Shown here piece after piece: positions 47,200-56,060 of a DNA stretch of 64,000 nt (positions are counted from its first letter, which is position 1; each line of letters begins with the position of its first letter). The DNA is from Deltaproteobacteria bacterium (GTDB lineage: Bacteria > Myxococcota_A > Polyangia > Polyangiales > Ga0077539): contig JADJAE010000005.1 of the NCBI GenBank assembly GCA_016704445.1, positions 162,159-226,158 on the forward strand, in the 5' to 3' direction. The notes under the pieces were generated by a model. It ran no database searches. It was not told the DNA's origin and saw nothing but the letters and a program-made list of their open reading frames with translations. Made by a program: the position numbers and the translations under genes.

Positions 47200-47583
47200 T
47201 CAGTTGTGGGCTTCGTGGACGCAGAGGATGTTGCCCTCCGGGTCCTTGAACCACGCGGCCTTCTCCGACCCGAGCACGCAGACGTGCTCGACGGTCTTGA
47301 GGTTGGGCATGTCGTAGTCCTCGAAGACCACGCCGCGCTTCTCGAGGTCCTTCACCTCGGTCACGACGTCGTCGACCTCGAAGCTCAGCGCCGTGTGTTC
47401 GGCCCTGGTCCCCTGGGGCTTGGGGATGAGGGCGATGGTCGCCTGCCCCCCGCAGGCAAACACGTAGTTGCCGTCCGCCGCGAAGCCCAGCGGCTTCAGC
47501 CCGAGGGTCTTCTCATAGAAGTTTCTCGCGCGGCCCATGTCCATGACCGGCAGGATGGTGGTCGTCGGTGCGGTGTTCAGCAC
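47200..47583 (-). CDS. VOC/glyoxalase-fold protein
   Basis: 127 residues with the vicinal-oxygen-chelate fold: MGRARNFYEKTLGLKPLG, AEHTALSFEVDD, and the closing WFKDPEGNILCVHE. Metal-ligand Glu and His are in the normal places, but only one module is present, so it would work as a dimer. Activity unknown. GTG 47583 was chosen because GGGGAG lies 7 bp upstream (47591-47596) and the conserved domain begins there; the frame is open further. Confidence 0.85.
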   Translation of the reverse strand: MLNTAPTTTILPVMDMGRARNFYEKTLGLKPLGFAADGNYVFACGGQATIALIPKPQGTRAEHTALSFEVDDVVTEVKDLEKRGVVFEDYDMPNLKTVEHVCVLGSEKAAWFKDPEGNILCVHEAHN

Positions 47584-47590
47584 GGCAATA

Positions 47591-47596
47591 CTCCCC
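47591..47596 (-). promoter_or_regulatory. Ribosome binding site deciding the glyoxalase-fold GTG start
   Basis: On the minus strand GGGGAG lies 7 bp before GTG 47583; no comparable site precedes the earlier in-frame start at 47646. Confidence 0.65.
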
Positions 47597-47758
47597 TTTC
47601 TCTTCGATGAACCCTTCGGGGCGCATCCCCTGAATGGTCCCCTCAAGTCCGCCTGACCCCTCGCCAGGCGATACGGTCTCGCATCTAGGGAGCCCCAACC
47701 CTGACCGCAAGGTGGCCGTGCAGTGTCTGCGTCGCTCCTTAGGGACTGAGCCCCTCGC

Positions 47759-49177
47759 TCAGAGCTCGGTAGAGCGCTCGGCCTCGTCGGCGCTCTCGGC
47801 CGCGCCGGGGTGCTCCGTCTCCCGCAGCAGCCCCCGACCCAGCGCGAGACCCAGCACCCCCGCGAGGGCGCTCGCCAGGAGCACGCCGAGCTTGGCGGCG
47901 CTCAGCATCGCCGCGTCGCGGAAGGCGAGCTGCGCGATGAAGAGCGCCATCGTGAATCCCACCCCCGCGACCACGCCGAGGGTCACCAGGTGCCTCGCGC
48001 CGAGCCCGCGAGGGAGCGTGGCCACCCGCAGCCGCAGCGCGATCGCGCACGCGATCAGCACCCCGACGGGCTTGCCGACCACCAGGCCCACCGCCGCGCC
48101 GAGGGCCACCGTCGCGTTGCCGTGGTCGAGCGAGAGGCCGCGGAGCGAGACGCCCGCGTTGGCCAGCGCGAAGAGCGGCATGATGACGAAGGCGACCCAG
48201 GGGTGAAGCGTCTCGATCAGGCTGGACGCAGGGGAGATCGCCTCCCGGCGGGCGGCGTCGACGTGGTTCAGCGTCTCCGCGAGCCCGTGCGTCGTGAGGG
48301 CGCCGGAGGGCACCTCGGAGAGCTGGTCGAGCTCCGCCCGGACGGTGTCGGCGAAGCCCCTTGGGCCGAGCCAGGCGCGCACCGGGGTGAGCAGGCCGAT
48401 GAGCACCCCGGCGATCGTGGGGTGGATCCCCGCGGCGTAGACGCCCGCCCACACGACGACCCCGGGGATGACGTAGAGGAGCTTCTGGCGGACGCCGAGC
48501 GCCCTCATCGCGAAGAGGAGGCCGAGGCCCAGCGCGACGACGAGCAGCCCCGACAGCGAGATGCCCGCGGAGTAGAAGAGGGCGATGACCACGATGGCCC
48601 CGAGGTCGTCGATGACCGCGAGCGCCAGGAGCAGCACGCGCAGGGCCGCCGGCACGCGACGGCCGAGCAGCGTGAGCACGCCGACCGCGAAGGCGATGTC
48701 CGTCGCCATGGGGACGCCCCAGCCCGAGCGGGTGGACGGCGCCCCTGCGATCGCCAGGTAGAGCAGCGCCGGGGCCACCATGCCGCCGAGGGCGGCCGCC
48801 GCAGGGAGCGCGGCGCGGCGCCACTCGGAGAGCTCGCCGTGGTGCGACTCCCGGCGGATCTCCAGGCCCACGACGAAGAAGAAGATCGCCATCAGGCCGT
48901 CGTTGACGAACCAGGCGAGCGGGCGCTCGAAGGCCGCGCCGCCCAGGTGGACGCCGAGCGGCGTCTCCCACAGACGGAAGTAGCTCGCGGCCCACGGGGA
49001 GTTGGCCCACGCCATCGCGACCGCCGCGAGCACGAGCAGCACGATGCCGCTCGCGGCCTCGATCTGGAGGAAGCGATCGAGCGGACGGCGAGCGCGCCGG
49101 GCGAGGTGCACGAGCGGAGCCCAGGCCTCCGGAGGCGACGAGGGGGGGGACGGTCGATCGTTGGAGACCAGGGCCAT
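47759..49177 (-). CDS. nhaA: Na+/H+ antiporter NhaA
   Basis: 472 residues with about 11-12 membrane helices. Family blocks are ASGIVLLVLAAVAMAWANSP, the TDIAFAVG loop and AVIDDLGAIVVIALFYS, with the two adjacent Asp near 187-188 that bind Na+/H+. It exchanges sodium for protons in the inner membrane and supports pH and salt tolerance. ATG 49177 was taken; ATG 49231 would add 18 residues. It is divergent from the trehalose gene across 210 bp, consistent with an osmotic-stress pairing, by inference. Confidence 0.95.
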   Translation of the reverse strand: MALVSNDRPSPPSSPPEAWAPLVHLARRARRPLDRFLQIEAASGIVLLVLAAVAMAWANSPWAASYFRLWETPLGVHLGGAAFERPLAWFVNDGLMAIFFFVVGLEIRRESHHGELSEWRRAALPAAAALGGMVAPALLYLAIAGAPSTRSGWGVPMATDIAFAVGVLTLLGRRVPAALRVLLLALAVIDDLGAIVVIALFYSAGISLSGLLVVALGLGLLFAMRALGVRQKLLYVIPGVVVWAGVYAAGIHPTIAGVLIGLLTPVRAWLGPRGFADTVRAELDQLSEVPSGALTTHGLAETLNHVDAARREAISPASSLIETLHPWVAFVIMPLFALANAGVSLRGLSLDHGNATVALGAAVGLVVGKPVGVLIACAIALRLRVATLPRGLGARHLVTLGVVAGVGFTMALFIAQLAFRDAAMLSAAKLGVLLASALAGVLGLALGRGLLRETEHPGAAESADEAERSTEL

Positions 49178-49387
49178 GGCGTGCGCTCGCTGAGCGGCAT
49201 CTCTGCCGGAGTTGGATGGCGGCCCGACCATCCGTTGTCCTGCAGCCAGCGGGCTGCACCCTTCGAGGAGACCGTAGGGCGAGTAGCACGAAGCCCCGAG
49301 GGTGCTCCACCGTGAACGGGTGGGGGGTGTCGACGCGCGGGCGGCGCGGCCCTATGGCGGAGTCCACGAGGGGATGAAGGCGCCACC

Positions 49388-51556
49388 ATGAGCCGGCTGT
49401 TGATCGCGTCCAACCGGCTCCCCATCACGATCCAGCCCGAGGGCGACGGCTTCGAGCTGCGGCCCTCCTCCGGGGGCCTCGCCACGGCGCTGCGAGGCCC
49501 TCACGCCAAGGGCGACGGGCTCTGGTTCGGCTGGCCCGGGGACGTCTCCCAGGCCACTCCGGAGCAGCGCGCCCGCATCGACGCCGAGCTCGTCGAGCGG
49601 CGCCTCGTGCCCATCGACCTCACCGCCGCGGAGGTCGCCCACTACTACGACGGCTTCTCCAACGGCGCCGTGTGGCCGCTCTTCCACTACAGCCTCGACA
49701 AGGTGCGCCTCGAGGCCCGCGAGGACTGGGTCACCTACCAGCACGTCAACCAGCGCTTCGCCGAGGCCATCGCGGCGCGCACGCAGCCGGGCGACCTCGT
49801 GTGGATCCACGACTACCACCTGATGCTGGTGCCGGAGTACCTGCGCAGGCTCGTCCCCGGGGCGCGCATCGGGTTCTTCCTGCACATCCCCTTCCCCGCG
49901 GCGGACGTGTTCCGCATCCTGCCGTGGCGCGAGGAGGTGCTGCGGGGGCTGATGGGCGCCGACCTCCTCGGGTTCCACACGGGCGAGTACCTCACCAACT
50001 TCGCCCGCTCCGCGGCGCAGGTGCTGGCGACCGACCTCGACGTCGACGTCATCCGCTGGGCCGACCACTCGGTGCGCCTCGGCACCTTCCCCATCGGCAT
50101 CGACGCCGCGGCCTTCGCCGCCGACTCGCCGGAGATCGACGTCGAGCTCGCCGCGCTGCGAAAGAACACCGCGGGCCGACGCCTCATCCTGGGCATCGAC
50201 CGCCTCGACTACACCAAAGGGATCCTTCGCCGTCTGCTCGCCTTCGAGCGGCTGCTCGAGGGCGACCAGACGCTCCACGAGCGGGTGCAGCTCCTCCAGA
50301 TCGCGGTGCCCTCTCGGGAGACCATCGACAGCTACGCCGACCTCCGCAAGGAGGCCAACGAGCTCGTCGGGCGCATCAACGCCGCCCACGGGACGCCCAC
50401 CAGCGTGCCGGTGCATTTCCTCTACCGCTCGGTGCCCTTCGAGCAGCTCGTGGCGCTCTACCGCGCCGCGGACATCATGCTGGTGACCCCCATCCGCGAC
50501 GGCATGAACCTCGTGGCCAAGGAGTTCATCGCCGCGCGCTCGGACGAGGACGGGGTGCTGGTGCTGAGCGAGTTCGCGGGCGCCGCCGACGAGCTGCGAG
50601 AGGCGCTCATCGTGAACCCCTACGACCTCGACGCGGTCGAGCGCACCATCGGCGCGGCGCTCCAGATGCCCGAGGAGGAGCGACGCCTGCGCATGGAGCG
50701 GCTGCACGCGCGCGTCCTCGAAGGGGACGTCGCCCGCTGGCACCGGCGCTTCGTCGACGAGCTCGAGCGGGTGCCCGTGCTGCCCGCGCGCAACGCGGTG
50801 GAGGGCGGGCGCTCGCTCGACGAGGAGCTCTCCCGGCTGAGAGAGGCGCCGAGCCTGCTGGTGCTGCTCGACTACGACGGCACCCTGGTGCCCTACGCGA
50901 TGATGCCCGAGCTGGCGCGGCCCGACCCGGAGCTGCAATCGCTCCTCGTGCGCCTCGCGGCCCGGCCTGGGGCGCGGGTGCACGTGCTCACCGGGCGCAC
51001 CCCGGCGTCCATCGAGCGCCTGCTGGGCGAGCAGCCGGTGGGCCTCTGCGCCGAGCACGGCTACTGGTGCCGCCCCGACCCGACGCGCCCGTGGACCGTG
51101 CGGGTGACCGGCTCGCTGGGATGGAAGGAGCCCGTCGGAGCGCTACTGGCCGACCTCGCCGCCCGCACTCCCGGCGCCTTCGTGGAGGAGAAGACCTCGG
51201 CGCTGGCGTTTCACTACCGCGCGGTCGACCCGACGCTGGCGAGCGCCCGGGTGCACGAGCTGCGAGCCCGGCTGGCCGCCGAGGCGCGGACCGACATCGA
51301 GGTGCTGGAGGGCTCTCGGGTGATCGAGGTGCGTCTGCCCGGGGTGAGCAAGAGCCTCGTGTCGGCCTCGCTCATCGCCGACATGCCCGCGGGCACGGCC
51401 ATCTTCGCCGGAGGCGACGACCGCACCGACGAAGACCTCTTCGCCGCCCTCCCCCCGGAGGCCGTCTCGGTGCGCGTCGGGCGCGGCCGCTCGCTGGCGC
51501 GCTTCCGCGTCGACGACGTCTCGGCCTTCCGCGCCCTGCTCAGGGAGCTCGTCTGA
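49388..51556 (+). CDS. otsAB: Trehalose-6-phosphate synthase/phosphatase fusion
   Basis: 722 residues joining two enzymes. OtsA-type glycosyltransferase (about 1-465) has SNRLPI, WIHDYHLMLVPEYLR, GIDRLDYTKGI and RDGMNLVAKEF for UDP-glucose and glucose-6-phosphate binding. OtsB-type HAD phosphatase (about 485-722) starts with DYDGTLVPY near residue 495 and ends with FAGGDDRTDEDLF. The fused protein can make trehalose without releasing trehalose-6-phosphate. Such fusions are known in several bacteria. Single gene, opposite to nhaA. Confidence 0.95.
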   Translation: MSRLLIASNRLPITIQPEGDGFELRPSSGGLATALRGPHAKGDGLWFGWPGDVSQATPEQRARIDAELVERRLVPIDLTAAEVAHYYDGFSNGAVWPLFHYSLDKVRLEAREDWVTYQHVNQRFAEAIAARTQPGDLVWIHDYHLMLVPEYLRRLVPGARIGFFLHIPFPAADVFRILPWREEVLRGLMGADLLGFHTGEYLTNFARSAAQVLATDLDVDVIRWADHSVRLGTFPIGIDAAAFAADSPEIDVELAALRKNTAGRRLILGIDRLDYTKGILRRLLAFERLLEGDQTLHERVQLLQIAVPSRETIDSYADLRKEANELVGRINAAHGTPTSVPVHFLYRSVPFEQLVALYRAADIMLVTPIRDGMNLVAKEFIAARSDEDGVLVLSEFAGAADELREALIVNPYDLDAVERTIGAALQMPEEERRLRMERLHARVLEGDVARWHRRFVDELERVPVLPARNAVEGGRSLDEELSRLREAPSLLVLLDYDGTLVPYAMMPELARPDPELQSLLVRLAARPGARVHVLTGRTPASIERLLGEQPVGLCAEHGYWCRPDPTRPWTVRVTGSLGWKEPVGALLADLAARTPGAFVEEKTSALAFHYRAVDPTLASARVHELRARLAAEARTDIEVLEGSRVIEVRLPGVSKSLVSASLIADMPAGTAIFAGGDDRTDEDLFAALPPEAVSVRVGRGRSLARFRVDDVSAFRALLRELV

Positions 51557-51577
51557 CCCCCCGCGGGGCGCGACGGT

Positions 51578-53932
51578 TCAGCGACGCCCGGCGCCGCCGT
51601 CGAGCAGGCGCGCCCTGAGCTCGCGGGCGCGGGCCGGGTCTTCGTCGTAGAGGTTGCGCTGCTCGCCCGGATCGAGCTCCAGGTTGTACAGCTCCCAGAC
51701 GCTGCGCGTGGCGTCGAAGGCGATCTTCCACGGCGGGGCCACGAGGGCCATGGAGGTGGGCGCACCGCCGCCGTACTCCGCGACGTCGGCGTAGACCTCC
51801 TCGCGCCAGTCCGGAGGGGCGCCGCCGTGGCGGCTGAGGAGCACCGGAACCAGCGAGCGCGACGGGCTCTCGGCGTACATCGGCCGGCCCGCGAGGTTGA
51901 GCACCGTGGCGTAGAGGTCGAACAGGGCCGTGAGCGCGTGGCGCTCGCCGGGCGCGATGCCCGGGGCGCGCACCAGCAGCGGCACCCGGATGGACTCCTC
52001 GTGCACGTCGTAGAAGTGGTACCGCGAGCCGTGCTCGTCGAAGCCCTCGCCGTGGTCGCTGAACACGACCACCAGCACCCGCGCGCCGCGGCGCTCGAGG
52101 CGGTCGGCGGCGTCGAGCACCCTGGCGGCGAACGCGTCGGCGCGCGCGAGCTCGGCGTCGTAGCGGTCGCTCTCGCTGCGCCCGAAGTTCTGCGGCCAGG
52201 TGTGCTCGCCGTAGGGCGCGTGGGCGTCGATCAGGTGCACCCACGCGAAGAAGGGCTGGTCGCGCGGTCGCTCGATCCACTCCGCGGCGCCCTGCACGAT
52301 GGGCGCGGCGTCGTCCTTGAAGAGGGCCTCGTCCTGCACGACCTCGAAGCCCTGGTAGAAGCCAGGAGTGCCTGAGAAGTACGAGGTGTTGGTGAAGGCC
52401 GCCGTCGCGTAGCCGGCGGCCCGCAGCGCCTCGGCGAGCGTCTCGTTCTCCTCGGCGATCGAGGGGAAGTGCGGATCGGAGCCCTGAGCCCACGCGACGT
52501 CGCCGGGGTAGCGGCCCGTGAAGGTCGAGGCGAAGGAGCGCAGCGAGCCCGGCGCGACGGAGTAGGCGTTGGTGAAGCGCGCGGCGCGCTCGGCGAAGCG
52601 GGCGATGTTGGGGGTGGTCGGGCGGTGGTAGCCGAAGGCGCTCATGCGGTCGGGGCGCGCCGCGTCGATGGAGATGAAGAGCACGCTGGGCGGGCGATCG
52701 GCGAGCGGGCCCGTGACGGTCACGAAGCGCCCGTGGCTCCCCACCGATGCGACGGCGGGCGCGTCGTGCCCCGAGCAGCTCTCGTCCACGCCGTTGCCGG
52801 GAATCTCCCTCGCCCCGGGGTAGGCCCTGGGGTTGTGGTCGTCGCAGTCGGCGCCTCCGAAGAGCACCCCGTGGCCGTCGCGGTCGCGGTCGAGCGAGCG
52901 CTGCAGCGGGCCGAGGGCGCGCTTCGCGATGGCGCTGCGGCTGGCCACCGCGGTCAGCACGGCCTGTCGGCGGCCGAGGCCGAGCGCAGGGACGGCGGCG
53001 AGCGCCACGCAGGCCAGCGTGAAGAAGATCGCCACGGAGGCGACAGGGCTGCGGCGAGGAGGCCGGGGGCTGAGCCGCAGCATGAGCGCGACGAGGGCGA
53101 CGTCGGCCGCGACGAGGGCTGCGACGAGGCCGAGGGCCACCGGGTCGAGCGCCGAGAGGGCGTCCCGGTAGCGAGAGGCCGCGAGGCCGACCGGGACGAG
53201 GGCGAGGACGGAGGCCGCGGTGGCGACGGCGCCCACGCTCGCCAGACGCCCCGCGCGCCGTACCAGCGGAGCGAGCGGCCACGACGCGACCACGCTCGCC
53301 GCGGAGCCGAGCGCGACGGCGGCCGGCAGCGCCAGCGCGATGGGGGCGACCATCAGGGCGCGGGACTGGAAGGTCCGTGTGACGTAGGAGGCGACGGCGA
53401 CCAGCGCGACGCCTGCGGGGAGAGCGCCGGTGAGCGAGGAGGCGAGGGCCAGCGCGGCGGGCTCGTCGCGCCTCCACCAGCGCGACGGGCCGGCGAGCAG
53501 CCAGCGGCCCAGCACCCGGACCGGCGGACGGTTGGAGGCGGCGCGGACGAAGAGTTCTTGCGCGGCGGCGACGCCGAGGCCGAGGGCCGAGAGCACGCCG
53601 ACGCAGTGCACGACGCACCACCCGAGCAGCGCGAGGCTGCGCGACACTGGGGGCATTCGGGCGTACGCGATGACGCCGTCGACGACCCCCACCAGGACGA
53701 ACGCGACCAGGGCGCCGAGCGCCGCGACCCCGCCCGACAGGCGCGGCTCCGACCCCTCGACCGAGGGCTCGACGCCGGGGCGACCGATCACTCCGGAGCT
53801 GCGCTCGCGGCTCACATACCTCGGCGAGCGCACCAGGAGCCCTGGGGGCGGGTGCCGACGCGACGTCGCGCCGCCGCGGGCGTGATGGGCCCTGGCGGAG
53901 GGGCGTAGCTGTGAGGTCGCGTGGCGCTTCAT
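51578..53932 (-). CDS. Membrane sulfatase-family protein with MopE-type metal-binding motif
   Basis: 784 residues. Several membrane helices (about 65-320) are followed by a MopE-like segment (about 350-395) with DRDGHGVLFGGADCDDHNP and PGAREIPGNGVDESC, then a sulfatase/phosphodiesterase domain (about 400-784). The formylglycine Cys of true sulfatases (C-x-P-x-R) is absent: the aligned site reads APGSLRSFASTFTG, so Ser is the likely nucleophile, as in phosphoethanolamine transferase relatives that use Thr. Later metal ligands SDHGEGFDEHG are intact. It probably works in the periplasm on lipid or polysaccharide headgroups. ATG 53932 chosen; the frame is open to 54028. Confidence 0.78.
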   Translation of the reverse strand: MKRHATSQLRPSARAHHARGGATSRRHPPPGLLVRSPRYVSRERSSGVIGRPGVEPSVEGSEPRLSGGVAALGALVAFVLVGVVDGVIAYARMPPVSRSLALLGWCVVHCVGVLSALGLGVAAAQELFVRAASNRPPVRVLGRWLLAGPSRWWRRDEPAALALASSLTGALPAGVALVAVASYVTRTFQSRALMVAPIALALPAAVALGSAASVVASWPLAPLVRRAGRLASVGAVATAASVLALVPVGLAASRYRDALSALDPVALGLVAALVAADVALVALMLRLSPRPPRRSPVASVAIFFTLACVALAAVPALGLGRRQAVLTAVASRSAIAKRALGPLQRSLDRDRDGHGVLFGGADCDDHNPRAYPGAREIPGNGVDESCSGHDAPAVASVGSHGRFVTVTGPLADRPPSVLFISIDAARPDRMSAFGYHRPTTPNIARFAERAARFTNAYSVAPGSLRSFASTFTGRYPGDVAWAQGSDPHFPSIAEENETLAEALRAAGYATAAFTNTSYFSGTPGFYQGFEVVQDEALFKDDAAPIVQGAAEWIERPRDQPFFAWVHLIDAHAPYGEHTWPQNFGRSESDRYDAELARADAFAARVLDAADRLERRGARVLVVVFSDHGEGFDEHGSRYHFYDVHEESIRVPLLVRAPGIAPGERHALTALFDLYATVLNLAGRPMYAESPSRSLVPVLLSRHGGAPPDWREEVYADVAEYGGGAPTSMALVAPPWKIAFDATRSVWELYNLELDPGEQRNLYDEDPARARELRARLLDGGAGRR

Positions 53933-54100
53933 GGCCGGGTCAGGACTTCTCCGCGAAGGGTCGGACGCCTGTGGACGGGGATGGCGGCGGACGGTCCACC
54001 GTCCACTACCTTGAACCGGCGCGCTCAACCACCCACCCCAGAAGGCCGGGATGACGGATTCGTCTCGACGCCTCCCGGTGCAGGCCCGGAGGTGCCTTGA

Positions 54101-55963
54101 CTACGGGGTGACCGTGGCGGTGAGGGTGTCGGGGCAGTACTGCCGACGCTCGCGGTAGGCGTCCATCTCCGCGGGGTTCACGGCGCGCCCGAGGATGAAG
54201 AGGTCATCGACGACGCCGTGGATGCCGAGCTGCGGCTCGCCGTCGTTCATGTCCGCGCCGATGACCACCGGCGCGGGCGGGTACTGGATGGGCGCCTCCG
54301 GGGGATGGACGCAGGTGTTGCTGGCGACCATGCCGTCGACGGTCCCCGGGCAGAGGTAGCTGCAGGGCTGCCAGCAGGTCGGGGTTCCCGCGCCGCCGTC
54401 GGGCAGGTCGGGCGGATAGCAGGGCCCCACCAGCGGGTTCGGCTGACCGTGCGCGGGGTTCGGGTCCGCCGGGCAGTAGCGCCCTCCCGGGGGGAAGAGG
54501 TTGAGGTCCCTCGGGTAGTCGTAGGTGTGGCCGTCGTAGAAGCTGCGGCGGACGGTGTGCGGCCGCGCGGTGGTGTCGATGGTGAGCGCGAGGAAGTGCC
54601 ACTGGTTGATGAGCCGATCGCTGGTCAGCGGCTCGACGGTGGTGACGTGCGCGTACTGCATCACGTCGGTGCAGGGCTCGACGCACGAGTTGCCCTGGTA
54701 GAGCGTGTCGTCCTCGCCGTCGCCGCGGAAGAAGATCGCCCAGGGGTTGAAGATCGAGTTGTCGACGATGCGGTGGTCGGTCTCCGGCAGTCGCCAGAAG
54801 GCCGCGCGCGTGGCCTGGTCGGGCATCCCGAAGCAGACCACCGTCTGGAAGTTGTCGTTGAAGTGGTTGGACGGGGTCTCGGGCTTCACCCACACGCCCA
54901 CGGTGAGCTGGGTGCGCGCGGTGTTGAAGGGCGCCGAGGAGGCCGACTGCCAGTTGATGACGCGGTTGGGCGAGGAGAGCCCGGAGGCCTTGAGCACCGG
55001 CACGCTGGGGAAGTTGAGCGAGTGCTGACCGCGGGTGAAGCGCGCCGAGGCGTTGAGCAGCGACGGGGGCGAGAGGGTGCTCCAGAGCGGCGGGCGCACC
55101 GCAACGTCCACCGGGGGCGCGTCGTAGGGGGTCTGGTGGATGTACGCGTCGAAGGGAACCGTCCCCACGGCGGGGCAGGTCCTCGACCCGGCGCCCTCGT
55201 CGAAGGTGTAGGCGCCGAGGGTGTTGGCGGCGTGCATGGGCACCCGGTCGAAGGTGTCGTCGTAGCTGTTGGCGGCCGGCACGGGGGTGCTCCCGCCGTA
55301 GTGCAGCGAGAGGGTGGCCGGGGCGCCCGCGACCAGCGTCGGGACGCGCACCCAGACGACGCCCATCGCGCAGTCGGTGACGAAGTGCGGCGCCCACGCG
55401 CCCGAGGCCGTGCGGAAGACCATCTTGTCGCACTCGGGCCCTGAGGCCGTGCGCACCGCCGGGGGGAGCACCACCCGCACCTGGAGGTCGGAGTACGCGG
55501 CGCTCGCGCCGGTGACGGTGAGCACCCCTCGCGTCGGCAGACCGCAAGCAGGCACCCCCGGGCACGGGTCGGTGCGCGTCGCGGCGACGACGGGCGGACA
55601 CGCCGGCCGGGTCGGTCCCGAGTCCGGCGGACCAGCATCCGCAGGGCCCGTGTCCGCGGGCGTGGCCGTGTCCGCGGGAGGGTCGGCGTCCGCGGGCGGT
55701 GCGACGTCGGGGCCGGTCACCCCAAGGTCTTCGGGCGTCCCGGCGTCTGGGGCGTCCATCGAGGGCCCCTCGTCCGCGGTGCTCGCGTCCTCGAGCATCT
55801 CCTCGTCGGGCGCGGCGTCCTTCGCCTTCTCGGGGACGTCGTCCGTCGACAGCGCTCCACGCTCGGGACATCCCCCCAGCGTGAGCGTCGACGCCCCGCA
55901 GAGCACGATCGCCCACAGCCAACGGCCACGAAGCAGGAGCGAGCGATCGCCGGGTCTCGTCAT
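54101..55963 (-). CDS. DUF2341/LamG-like lipoprotein
   Basis: 620 residues. A signal helix ends in lipobox LGGC (about Cys32), then about 100 residues of Asp/Ala/Pro-rich linker. A DUF2341 region (AAYSDLQVRVVLPPAVRTAS) follows, then a concanavalin/LamG-like domain in the C-terminal two thirds (FDEGAGSRTC, LTVGVWVKPE, HFLALTIDTTARPHTVRRSF, HGVVDDLFILGRAV). The DUF2341 plus LamG order is common in surface proteins that bind or modify glycans. Cysteines in the last third (PCYPPDLPDGG, CWQPCSYLC) may form disulfides. ATG 55963 is preceded by open frame without a protein. Confidence 0.75.
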   Translation of the reverse strand: MTRPGDRSLLLRGRWLWAIVLCGASTLTLGGCPERGALSTDDVPEKAKDAAPDEEMLEDASTADEGPSMDAPDAGTPEDLGVTGPDVAPPADADPPADTATPADTGPADAGPPDSGPTRPACPPVVAATRTDPCPGVPACGLPTRGVLTVTGASAAYSDLQVRVVLPPAVRTASGPECDKMVFRTASGAWAPHFVTDCAMGVVWVRVPTLVAGAPATLSLHYGGSTPVPAANSYDDTFDRVPMHAANTLGAYTFDEGAGSRTCPAVGTVPFDAYIHQTPYDAPPVDVAVRPPLWSTLSPPSLLNASARFTRGQHSLNFPSVPVLKASGLSSPNRVINWQSASSAPFNTARTQLTVGVWVKPETPSNHFNDNFQTVVCFGMPDQATRAAFWRLPETDHRIVDNSIFNPWAIFFRGDGEDDTLYQGNSCVEPCTDVMQYAHVTTVEPLTSDRLINQWHFLALTIDTTARPHTVRRSFYDGHTYDYPRDLNLFPPGGRYCPADPNPAHGQPNPLVGPCYPPDLPDGGAGTPTCWQPCSYLCPGTVDGMVASNTCVHPPEAPIQYPPAPVVIGADMNDGEPQLGIHGVVDDLFILGRAVNPAEMDAYRERRQYCPDTLTATVTP

Positions 55964-56044
55964 GGGCCCCACCGTAGCGGTCGCCCGCATGCTGGTCGAG
56001 GGGTGGGCTTCGGGTGTAGGACGCGGGGCACGATCCTGTCGGAC

Positions 56045-56053
56045 GGAGAGAGG
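56045..56053 (+). promoter_or_regulatory. Ribosome binding site deciding a GTG start
   Basis: GGAGAGAGG lies 7 bp before GTG 56061 of the class V aminotransferase-like gene. The frame is open for about 250 codons upstream, but that stretch is the complement of the divergent lipoprotein gene, so the start is set by this site. Confidence 0.7.
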
Positions 56054-56060
56054 CGCCGCT

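Noticed and set aside
51578..53932. Classical formylglycine sulfatase
   Set aside because: The C-x-P-x-R motif is missing; the aligned position is Ser.
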